Source of the DNA: CAVUAN01 sp963739435 | Lineage (GTDB): Bacteria > Acidobacteriota > Thermoanaerobaculia > UBA5066 > Gp7-AA6 | NCBI GenBank assembly: GCA_963739435.1 | Contig: CAVUAN010000005.1 | Span: 252,525-316,524 of the forward strand | Direction of reading: 5' to 3' | Length of the DNA: 64,000 nucleotides | Shown: positions 58,222-64,000 of the stretch, in pieces | Layout: each line of letters starts with the position of its first letter | Numbering within the stretch: position 1 is the first letter of the stretch | Position numbers and translations under genes: made by a program | Notes under the pieces: model-generated | Databases searched by the model: none | Seen by the model: the letters and a program-made list of their open reading frames with translations, nothing else | What the model was told of the DNA's origin: nothing

Positions 58222-58913
58222 GTGAATCAGGAGAACGAGCACTCTCCCAGCCCGCGCGAATACAGAGTCAAAATCACGACAAACGGTCCCTACCTGGTCT
58301 CGGGAGGAGTTCCCTTATCGGACCAGATCATCTGTGTCGATGACGATGGCCAGCCTCACGGCTGGCGAGAGGGCCGAGAGTATTCCCCGCAGGAGAGCTA
58401 CGCCCTCTGCCGCTGTGGCCGTTCGCGCCGGATGCCCTATTGCGACGGCAGCCACGCCGGAATCGAATTCGACGGTACCGAGACGGCCGGCGATACGCCC
58501 TACCTGGAGCAGGCCGATACGCTCGAGGGACCCGAACTCACGTTGACGGATGCGGAGGGGTTCTGCATGGGAGCGGGTTTCTGCCATCGAGCTGCGGGGA
58601 CCTGGACGCTCACCCGGCGGTCCGCCGATCCTAGCGGCGAGGCAAACGGCCATCGAGGAGGCCTGCGACTGCCCCTCGGGAAGGCTGGTGGCGTGGGGGA
58701 GGGATGGCCAGGCCATAGAACCGGAGTTCGAGCCCTCCATCGGTCTGGTGCGAGGACACTCAATCCAACAGATGGGGCCGATCTGGGTGACGGGGCGGCA
58801 TAGTGGTGGAATCATCCGACGGCACGACCTACGAAGTCAGAAACCGCGTTACGCTATGCCGCTGCGGCAAGAGCTGGAACAAACCTTTCTGCGACGGGAG
58901 CCACGAAGACTAG
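58222..58913 (+). pseudogene. Two-motif CDGSH iron-sulfur protein, broken by frameshifts
   Basis: It starts at GTG 58222 with Shine-Dalgarno AGGTAGGA. The N-terminal part holds a first CDGSH motif, LCRCGRSRRMPYCDGSHAGI (~62-81), then a cysteine/histidine pair in GFCMGAGFCHRAAGTW resembling a divergent ferredoxin motif. In a second frame EEACDCPSGRLVAWGRDGQA and QQMGPIWVTG follow, and in a third the C-terminal motif LCRCGKSWNKPFCDGSHED. Joined, it would be about 230 residues with two CDGSH clusters flanking a 4Fe-4S-like site. At least two indels. Confidence 0.78.
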
Positions 58914-59236
58914 GGCTGGGATGTGACGGTTGCGTCCAGGCAGATGTGGCTCAGAGATTCTACGAGCAGCGGCGCGGTGCCCTGCCGGCGTGCCGTCTCC
59001 CGCACGGCGACCAGACGTACGAGCCCTACTGGGCCCCGCAGGTCGGGAGCTTCGTCGAGTCGATCAATGAGAGCGGCCACCGCGGCACCGATGAGGGCGC
59101 CGTCGATCGTAGCGACCTGGCAATATTCGTGAAATCCGCCGTCGAGCTTCCAGAATCCGGAGCCCAGCGAGGCGTCGAATAGCTTCGACACCGCTGGAAG
59201 GTCGCATTGTCCGAGGGGGCTGAGACTGATCTTCAT
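58910..59236 (-). CDS. GNAT-family acetyltransferase, possibly truncated
   Basis: 108 residues from ATG 59236. The acetyl-CoA loop is in VGLVRLVAVRETARRQGTAP (~72-91), where RxxGxG/A would bind the pyrophosphate. The fold normally continues for another 40-60 residues, but a stop follows after HICLDATVTSQP, overlapping the end of the convergent CDGSH gene by 4 bases. So this is either a short variant, a decayed gene, or another assembly problem in this stretch. Confidence 0.6.
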   Translation of the reverse strand: MKISLSPLGQCDLPAVSKLFDASLGSGFWKLDGGFHEYCQVATIDGALIGAAVAALIDRLDEAPDLRGPVGLVRLVAVRETARRQGTAPLLVESLSHICLDATVTSQP

Positions 59237-59254
59237 CGGCTGCGCTCTGGCGGT

Positions 59255-59836
59255 TCAGTCGGCGGCCAGATAGAAGTCGAACGTCGCCGACTGTATCCCG
59301 TTCTGGTCGGAGAAAGTCACGAGGTTTGCCGACGGCAGTGAACTGGCGATCATGTCGTTCTGCGGTGTCGTACCATCGCCGGCCTTCGGCGGCATGAAGA
59401 TCTGTGTCGTGACTGCGCCATGGCCGACGGCGGAAGCCCGAACGTGGATGTGCCGGCTTCGACCCCGGTAGTAGCCGGGGTAGACGGTCGTGAACTCGTA
59501 AAAGCCGCTGCTATCGGCGAGGACGAAGCCGCGCAGGGCGATCTCACTCGCGCTGTATCGGCTCATGTCGCCGCTGGCTGCAGGATAGTAGACACCGTCG
59601 CTGTCGGCCTGCCAGATTTCGATTTTGGCCCCGACGATGGGTTTGGAGGTGTCGGTCCCGCTGTAGATATGGCCCACGATCTTGATGGGATCGCCGGGCA
59701 GGCCGGTCGAGTTCAAGTTCCCGTTGGCGAGCTGCGGAGTGTTGGTGAGGTAGTAGGGGCCCTCCGTAGTCGCGACCGTGAGTCCGGGGGCGACCGCGAC
59801 AATCGCCGCTGCCCTCGGTGCGACCCTATTCCTCAT
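59255..59836 (-). CDS. Exported intradiol-ring-cleavage-dioxygenase-like protein
   Basis: 193 residues from ATG 59836, 8 bases after GGAGG; a further in-frame ATG lies 15 bases upstream. A signal-peptide-like N-terminus (APRAAAIVAVAPGLTVA) is followed by TEGPYYLTNTPQLANGNLNS, then GAKIEIWQADSDGVYYP and GFYEFTTVYPGYYRGRSRHI HV. Tyr in VYYP-type and PGYYRG positions and the two His in RHIHV are the expected iron ligands of protocatechuate-3,4-dioxygenase-like enzymes. Exported members are known, and their substrates are mostly unproven. It is one of the few unbroken genes in this region. Confidence 0.82.
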   Translation of the reverse strand: MRNRVAPRAAAIVAVAPGLTVATTEGPYYLTNTPQLANGNLNSTGLPGDPIKIVGHIYSGTDTSKPIVGAKIEIWQADSDGVYYPAASGDMSRYSASEIALRGFVLADSSGFYEFTTVYPGYYRGRSRHIHVRASAVGHGAVTTQIFMPPKAGDGTTPQNDMIASSLPSANLVTFSDQNGIQSATFDFYLAAD

Positions 59837-59905
59837 CTCGGGATCCTCCAAGCGATGGGCTAAGGGGATTGTTCGCGTATCCCATTGTAGGCCAGTTGGG
59901 ACGCG

Positions 59906-60730
59906 CTATGACGAGCCCACTCGCCCCGGTTTCTCTCCAACGGCCTTGAAGAACGTGTAGCAGAAGACACCGTCGGCCTCAGCCGTTCGATAGAGGGCTC
60001 GGATGCCCGCGTCGAAGTCCTCGGCTACGGCAAGGCCCGCCTCGATGGCAGTTTCGCGTACGCCTTCTACCATGGCGGTGAACGTCTTCTTGGTGAACCC
60101 ATCGACCAGGTCCGGCCTGCTCCCGTCCACGTACACCGTGAGCGGCGACACGCGGACCCCGGCGAAACCTGCCTCCACCAGCATCGGGTAGAGCTCCCGC
60201 CCTATCAGGGCGTTGCCCCCGGCCGCCCGCTGCAGTTCGACCTGGCACTGGATCGCTCGGCGGGCTGCGTCGCTGTCGGGGTGAAAGTATGCCGACCCGT
60301 GGTCCCCCTCGATGACGGTCATCGTGCCGCCCGGCTTGAGCCGCGCCTTGAGTGCATCCAGGGCCTCGACCGGCCGCGAGAGGTGCTCAAGCAGAAAGCA
60401 GACGAAGACGTGGTCGAAGGACTCCGGTGCAAAGGGCAGCGCGAAGATGTCGGCATGGCGGAACTGCACATTGGTGAGCCCGGCCGCGTCTGTCTTGGCT
60501 TTGGCGGCCACGGTCGAGCCCTCGGAGATATCGATCGAGACGAACCGCGCATCCGGACTGTTGCGGGCGAGGGTGAGCGTCTGGGCCCCCACGCCGCACC
60601 CCGCTTCGAGCACCAGGCTGCCCGGCGGGTACGAAGTGCCGCGGTGGAGGAGGTCCACCAAGGCATCGGCCTGATCCCCCAGCCGGGCGTTTTCGCGCGG
60701 AGCGTAGCCGTGTACGTACTTCTCGGTCAT
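59906..60730 (-). CDS. SAM-dependent methyltransferase (UbiE-like)
   Basis: 274 residues from ATG 60730; upstream in-frame codons are less likely. The N-terminus TEKYVHGYAPRENARLGDQA is followed by motif I VLEAGCGVGAQTLTLARNSP (~53-72), VSIDISEGSTVAAKAK, and FDHVFVCFLLEHLSRPVEAL. The family makes many small-molecule methylations and the substrate cannot be told. The reading frame is intact over its full length, unlike most neighbours. Confidence 0.85.
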   Translation of the reverse strand: MTEKYVHGYAPRENARLGDQADALVDLLHRGTSYPPGSLVLEAGCGVGAQTLTLARNSPDARFVSIDISEGSTVAAKAKTDAAGLTNVQFRHADIFALPFAPESFDHVFVCFLLEHLSRPVEALDALKARLKPGGTMTVIEGDHGSAYFHPDSDAARRAIQCQVELQRAAGGNALIGRELYPMLVEAGFAGVRVSPLTVYVDGSRPDLVDGFTKKTFTAMVEGVRETAIEAGLAVAEDFDAGIRALYRTAEADGVFCYTFFKAVGEKPGRVGSS

Positions 60731-60829
60731 CGACCTTCCCGGGGTCCGCCGTGAGCCGGGCTCGAAAGATATCAGAGTCGCGCAGGGCATCGGTAGGGCA
60801 GACTAACCCGTCCCGGCCACTCCGAGCGG

Positions 60830-60835
60830 TATATT
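60830..60835 (+). promoter_or_regulatory. -10-like TATATT before the flavoprotein gene
   Basis: TATATT lies 42 bases before ATG 60878. A reasonable -10, but no convincing -35 is visible at 16-18 bases upstream. AGAAAGGG near the start may be the ribosome-binding site. Confidence 0.4.
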
Positions 60836-60877
60836 CTCAGAGCCTCGGGCGGACATGTGCACAGAAAGGGCGTGACA

Positions 60878-61501
60878 ATGCACGTACTCATGATCAACGG
60901 AAGTCCGCACGAGAAGGGCTGCACGTACACGGCGCTTTCGGAAGTCGCCGGGCAGCTCGAGAACGAGGGTATCGAGACCAACATCTTCCACATCGGAGGC
61001 GAAGGCCATCCGGGGATGCATCGGCTGCGGTGGCTGCTTCGAGACAGGGTATTGCGTCTTCAAGGATGACGGCGTCAATGAGTGCATCGACCTGGCCGCG
61101 GAAGCGGACGGCATCGTGATCGGCTCTCCCGTCTACTTCGCCGGCGCGAACGGTTCTCTCTGCGCGTTCCTCGACCGGATGTTCTTCGCCAAAGGTGACA
61201 GATACGCCTACAAGCCGGCGGCCGCCATCGTAATTCTGTGCGCCGTGGGGGCGCGAGCGCCACGTTCGACCGGCTGAACAAGTACTTCACGATCTCCAAC
61301 ATGCCCATCGTCTCCTCGCAGTACTGGAATGCGGTCCATGGGAACACGCCCGAAGAAGTGAGACAGGACCTCGAGGGCATGCAGATCATGAGGACCCTTG
61401 GCCGGAACATGGCGTGGCTGCTCAAGTGCATCGAAGCGGCGAAGGGCACGGTGCCCTATCCCGAGACGGAAGCGCGGGTGATGACCAACTTCATCCGGTG
61501 A
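60878..61501 (+). pseudogene. Iron-sulfur flavoprotein (NADPH-dependent FMN reductase family), broken by frameshifts
   Basis: It starts at ATG 60878: VLMINGSPHEKGCTYTALSE is the FMN-binding N-terminus. After a one-base extra G near 61014, the correct frame reads GCIGCGGCFETGYCVFKDDG, a CxxCxxC cysteine cluster as in iron-sulfur flavoproteins, then GIVIGSPVYFAGANGSLCAF and FLDRMFFAKGDRYAYKPAAA. A second indel near 61220 leads to RRGGASATFDRLNKYFTISN, and the protein ends VMTNFIR. About 205 residues intact. Reduction of quinones or other electron acceptors is the family role. Confidence 0.78.
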
Positions 61502-61610
61502 CGCGGAGAGTTCTAACGCTGCGCAGCCCGGATTGATCGAGACGAACACACCCGGCGCGTCCCGCGGACCGGAAGCCAGGTGATCTAGCGGCGATCTACT
61601 TTGCGGACTG

Positions 61611-62210
61611 TTAGCTCCGGCGCGCCGGCGGGTCGTACGGACTGGTGCCCCGGGCCCAGGACTTCGTCTGCAACGGCTTGCAGAGGATCTCGGTGATGTG
61701 CAGGTCGTGCAACTTGCTGGAGGTCGACGCGACGGCGACTACCGCGGTGTCGGCCCCCCGACCGGTGCCCGATACCACGATGACCTCTTCTCCCCGGGCC
61801 ACGTGCCCGCCGTCCGCCGCCATCAGCGTGATCTCGACGCAGACCTTCATGCCCTGGCAGATGGTGCGCAGGATCATCGCCATGGCCTCGGCGATGCCGG
61901 AGCCGTAGAACTTGTCGGTGTGAAAGAGCATGGTGCCGAAATGCACTTTGTGGCCCTGCTGCTCCAGGTCGGCCACCAGGTCCGGGGGGAAGAGTTGTGA
62001 CTCGGTGAAGCCGTACTGGTGGGGCACGACGATCAGCTTGATGCCGGTGCCGGCGAAGACTTTCGCCGCCCGCTTGGCGGTGACGCCCCGAGTGGAGCCG
62101 ATGATCACTTTGCCGATGCCTCGCAGCTTGGCCTGCTCCGCCGCCAGCCGGAGGGTCGCGTCGGTGTTGGTCGGTCCCGGCTTCTCAAAGTAGGTGATCG
62201 TCCGTTCCAC
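61611..62210 (-). CDS. Pyruvate kinase C-terminal-domain-like protein
   Basis: 199 residues from GTG 62210, which has a strong purine-rich Shine-Dalgarno (AGGCAGGGGG) seven bases ahead; ATG 62237 is also in frame. The product matches stand-alone pyruvate-kinase alpha/beta-domain proteins: TDATLRLAAEQAKLRGIGKV, IGSTRGVTAKRAAKVFAGTG, and EEVIVVSGTGRGADTAVVAV. The catalytic barrel of pyruvate kinase is absent, so it is not a kinase itself. Role unknown, possibly binding a sugar-phosphate effector. Confidence 0.8.
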   Translation of the reverse strand: MERTITYFEKPGPTNTDATLRLAAEQAKLRGIGKVIIGSTRGVTAKRAAKVFAGTGIKLIVVPHQYGFTESQLFPPDLVADLEQQGHKVHFGTMLFHTDKFYGSGIAEAMAMILRTICQGMKVCVEITLMAADGGHVARGEEVIVVSGTGRGADTAVVAVASTSSKLHDLHITEILCKPLQTKSWARGTSPYDPPARRS

Positions 62211-62495
62211 CCGGATCCCCCTGCCTAGGCTCGTCAACGTTCGTGGGGACGCTGCTCCGTCCGCTCTTCGACGGGATTGCGTCGCAGTATACCCTCGGGC
62301 TGCACGATCCCCGACGATAGATACCAGGGAGCGCGCCTACTGCCGGCCGTCGGTCTTTCCCCACACGCCACAAGGTACGGCCGCCGGAGTCGCCGGTCTT
62401 CTTGACGGCCTGGCCAGAAGGTGTGCGTTGCTCTCCGACATCATCGTTTGACGTCAGTGTGCCCTCAAACTAAGTAGGCGGACCGCTCAGGAGTC

Positions 62496-62524
62496 TTGAC
62501 AAGGCTGAAGAGCCCGAGGATACT
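62496..62524 (+). promoter_or_regulatory. Sigma-70-like promoter TTGACA-N17-GATACT
   Basis: A perfect -35 TTGACA at 62496-62501, a 17-base spacer and GATACT at 62519-62524 (4 of 6 consensus). This is the best promoter match in the window and points toward meaB. The transcript would start near 62531. Confidence 0.65.
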
Positions 62525-62539
62525 TAATGGGTCCTCAAG

Positions 62540-62561
62540 TTGGTTGTCGTTAACCAACCAA
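62540..62561 (+). promoter_or_regulatory. Leader hairpin TTGGTTG/CAACCAA
   Basis: Seven-base arms at 62540-62546 and 62555-62561 around an 8-base loop, about 10 bases into the predicted transcript. It could be an operator dyad or an mRNA-stabilising 5' hairpin. Confidence 0.4.
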
Positions 62562-62740
62562 ATCGCAGGTTGTGTTGCACGCGCCCAAGTCGGCCGTGGC
62601 GATATCTAAAGCCGCCGCGCAAGCTGTTACCAGATGCCACCGAGGAAGTTCAGGTTGAAATGTTGAGTTGTGCTGATTAGCAAATTGACCATTGTGGTAG
62701 CTTCTTCGGGCTGAGAGAGCGTTCTGAAGGTGAGTGCCTA

Positions 62741-63752
62741 ATGGTACCGACGAAGAAGCCTCCTGCAGAATTGTCCGCTCTAGCGGAGAGAGTGCGGGCC
62801 GGCGACCGCAAGGCCCTCGGCCGGGCCATCACCCTGGTGGAGTCGACGCGTGAGGAAGACCGCGGCCGGGCAGTCGAGATGCTCGAATCGCTGATGGAGG
62901 CGACGGGCGATTCCACCCGGGTCGGAGTGTCGGGCGCGCCGGGAGTGGGCAAGTCGACATTCATCGACCGTCTGGGCTGCTACCTGATCGACAGAGGTCA
63001 TCGCGTCGCCGTCCTGGCCATCGATCCTTCTTCGACGGTCTCCGGGGGGTCCATCCTGGGAGACAAGACTCGTATGGAGCAGCTGGCGCGCCGGCCGGAC
63101 GCTTTCGTGCGGCCATCTCCGGCCGGGCGCGCGCTGGGCGGCGTGGCTCGGCGCACGCGCGAGGCCATCCTGCTGTGCGAGGCGGCGGGCTTTGACATCA
63201 TCCTGGTCGAGACGGTGGGGGTCGGACAGTCCGAGACCATGGTCGCCGACATGACCGACGCCTTTCTCTTGCTGCTCGCGCCCGGCGGTGGCGACGAGCT
63301 GCAGGGGATCAAGCGGGGCATCATCGAACTCGCCGACGTGGTCGCCGTGAACAAGACTGACGGAGAACTCGAGAGCGCGGCCCGCCAAACGGCGGCCGAC
63401 TACCGTCTCGCGCTCAACGTTCTGCGTCCGCGCACTCAGGCTTGGAAAGTGCCGGTGCAGGCCTGTTCGGCCCTCACCGGGATGGGGCGTCTCTGAGGTT
63501 TGGGATCACGTGGAGCGCTACGTGGCGGCATTGCGGTCGACCGGGGAGATCACCAGGCGCAGGACCGAGCAGGCCCGAGTCTGGCTGTGGAGTGAGACCA
63601 CCCAGGAACTGGAGAGGGCCCTGCGGAGCGATCCCAGGGTGCATGCCGAACTGCCGGGTTTGGAGAGAGCGGTCGCCGAGGGCAGGCTGCCGCCCACCAG
63701 CGCCGCAAGAAGGCTCTTGGACATCTTCTTCGACGCAAGGGTGGACTCGTGA
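62741..63752 (+). CDS. meaB: Methylmalonyl-CoA mutase-associated GTPase MeaB, interrupted by a frameshift
   Basis: A GTPase that protects and reloads B12-dependent mutases. It starts at ATG 62741. Walker A is VGVSGAPGVGKSTFIDRLG (~66-84). Other motifs are AVLAIDPSSTVSGGSILGDK, ILVETVGVGQSETMVADMTD and VAVNKTDGELESAA. The frame breaks at ~63484, where ATGGGGCGTC carries one extra G; the correct frame continues as GVSEVWDHVERYVAALRSTG and ends DIFFDARVDS. About 336 residues intact. The mutase subunits are not in the window, but methylmalonyl-CoA epimerase follows with overlapping codons, so a propionate/methylmalonyl pathway is implied. Confidence 0.9.
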
Positions 63753-64000
63753 CTCAGATCGGCAGACTGCTCCACATAGCGATCGCGGTCCCGGACCTCG
63801 AGGCGGCGGCAGCCACCTACCGGGATGTTCTCGGAGCAGTTGTCTCCGAATCGATAGAGCTTCCCGGCGCAAGGGGTGGTGGCGAGTTTCGTGGATCTGC
63901 CGAACACCCGGCTCGAGCTGCTACAGCCTCTTGGGGAGGGTTCTCCGATAGCCTCGTTCCTCGAGCGCAACGAGTCCGGCGGCATGCATCACGTGTGCTT
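63749..64000 (+). CDS. mce: Methylmalonyl-CoA epimerase, partial and frameshifted
   Basis: It starts at GTG 63749, overlapping the meaB stop, and runs off the right edge. IGRLLHIAIAVPDLEAAAAT (~3-22) carries the first metal His; the VLGAVVSESIELP segment follows. One extra C near 63865 shifts the frame; the correct frame reads GVVASFVDLPNTRLELLQPL, SPIASFLERNESGGMHHVC, where GGMHHVC supplies the next metal His. The enzyme inverts (2R)/(2S)-methylmalonyl-CoA between epimerase and mutase steps. Coupled to meaB. Confidence 0.87.
   Translation, partial: MTQIGRLLHIAIAVPDLEAAAATYRDVLGAVVSESIELPGARGGGEFRGSAEHPARAATASWGGFSDSLVPRAQRVRRHASRVL

Larger units (their letters stand above)
62211..62740. other. 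530-base gap holding a promoter and a leader hairpin
   Basis: No credible reading frame is visible. The left half (to ~62450) is GC-rich. The right half is less GC-rich and holds the sigma-70-like promoter at 62496-62524 and the hairpin at 62540-62561. A second less certain TTGACC-like motif lies near 62685. The long distance from promoter to the meaB start leaves a leader of about 210 bases with room for regulation; I see no known riboswitch. Confidence 0.5.

Noticed and set aside
61502..61610. tRNA gene in the gap after the flavoprotein
   Set aside because: No T-arm consensus and no cloverleaf pairing could be found by eye.

Overview
The window is GC-rich throughout and gene-dense, with mostly short intergenic gaps. 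It has no rRNA, tRNA, CRISPR array, prophage or insertion sequence that I can recognise. The first ~55.8 kb looks like an Acidobacteriota chromosome, with Thermoanaerobaculia-like bacteria my best guess. This rests on secreted proteins carrying a 'PCRxxDTR ... DVTGYF' C-terminal domain, a DUF4331 protein beside an ECF sigma/anti-sigma pair, a Tes-like radical SAM protein and a BamD lipoprotein. The assignment is inference; no 16S or ribosomal protein operon is present.

Layout: 0-3 kb holds the anti-sigma/ECF sigma pair, divergent from the DUF4331 gene and a ferritin-like gene. 3-5.7 kb is a compact osmoprotectant ABC operon, divergent from a flavin-dependent halogenase-like gene. 7-17 kb carries an ATP-grasp ligase, a metallopeptidase, a mini-CDGSH protein, a GGDEF cyclase, an MBL/OsmC/Smr operon, a hydrolase and rlmN. 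17-26.5 kb has a frameshifted thrC, two large secreted proteins, a radical SAM-DUF2344 protein and a PTPS family enzyme. 26-37.9 kb has a spermidine-synthase-like membrane protein, typA, an S9 peptidase, a frameshifted recQ, a SUI1/YciH factor, a PepSY-cytochrome c fusion and a DEAD-box helicase. 37.9-47.3 kb has the Tes-like enzyme, a glycine-oxidase-like enzyme, a cyclophilin, tatA, a Fis-like regulator and a PASTA-rpe-bamD operon. 47-55.8 kb is an envelope-glycan neighbourhood: a PHP protein, a tandemly duplicated two-gene membrane cassette, a YfhO-like protein, a methyltransferase and a polyprenyl-phosphate-type glycosyltransferase.

Three features cut across the genes. First, arrays of seven-base words (GTCCAAA or GTCGAGA type) sit in gaps, at gene ends and once inside rlmN; the pure repeats are open in all six frames and are translated in place. 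Second, a TAnaAT-like -10 hexamer lies only 6-11 bases before many start codons with no Shine-Dalgarno sequence, pointing to frequent leaderless transcription. Third, the 430-base gap at 35149-35578 is packed with long nested inverted repeats and is the best candidate here for an undescribed structured RNA or palindromic element.

From ~55.84 kb to the end the character changes. Five recognisable genes in 8 kb are clearly broken by single-base indels (sensor kinase, response regulator, two-motif CDGSH protein, iron-sulfur flavoprotein, meaB), and the partial mce and a small secreted protein are broken too. By contrast there are about three frameshifts in the preceding 55 kb. There is no spacer at the join. 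This part may be an assembly chimera with another organism, or a poorly covered or strain-mixed stretch. Its content is a two-component system with 11-bp operator repeats, CDGSH, an intradiol-dioxygenase-like protein, a methyltransferase, a pyruvate-kinase C-terminal-like protein, meaB and mce.
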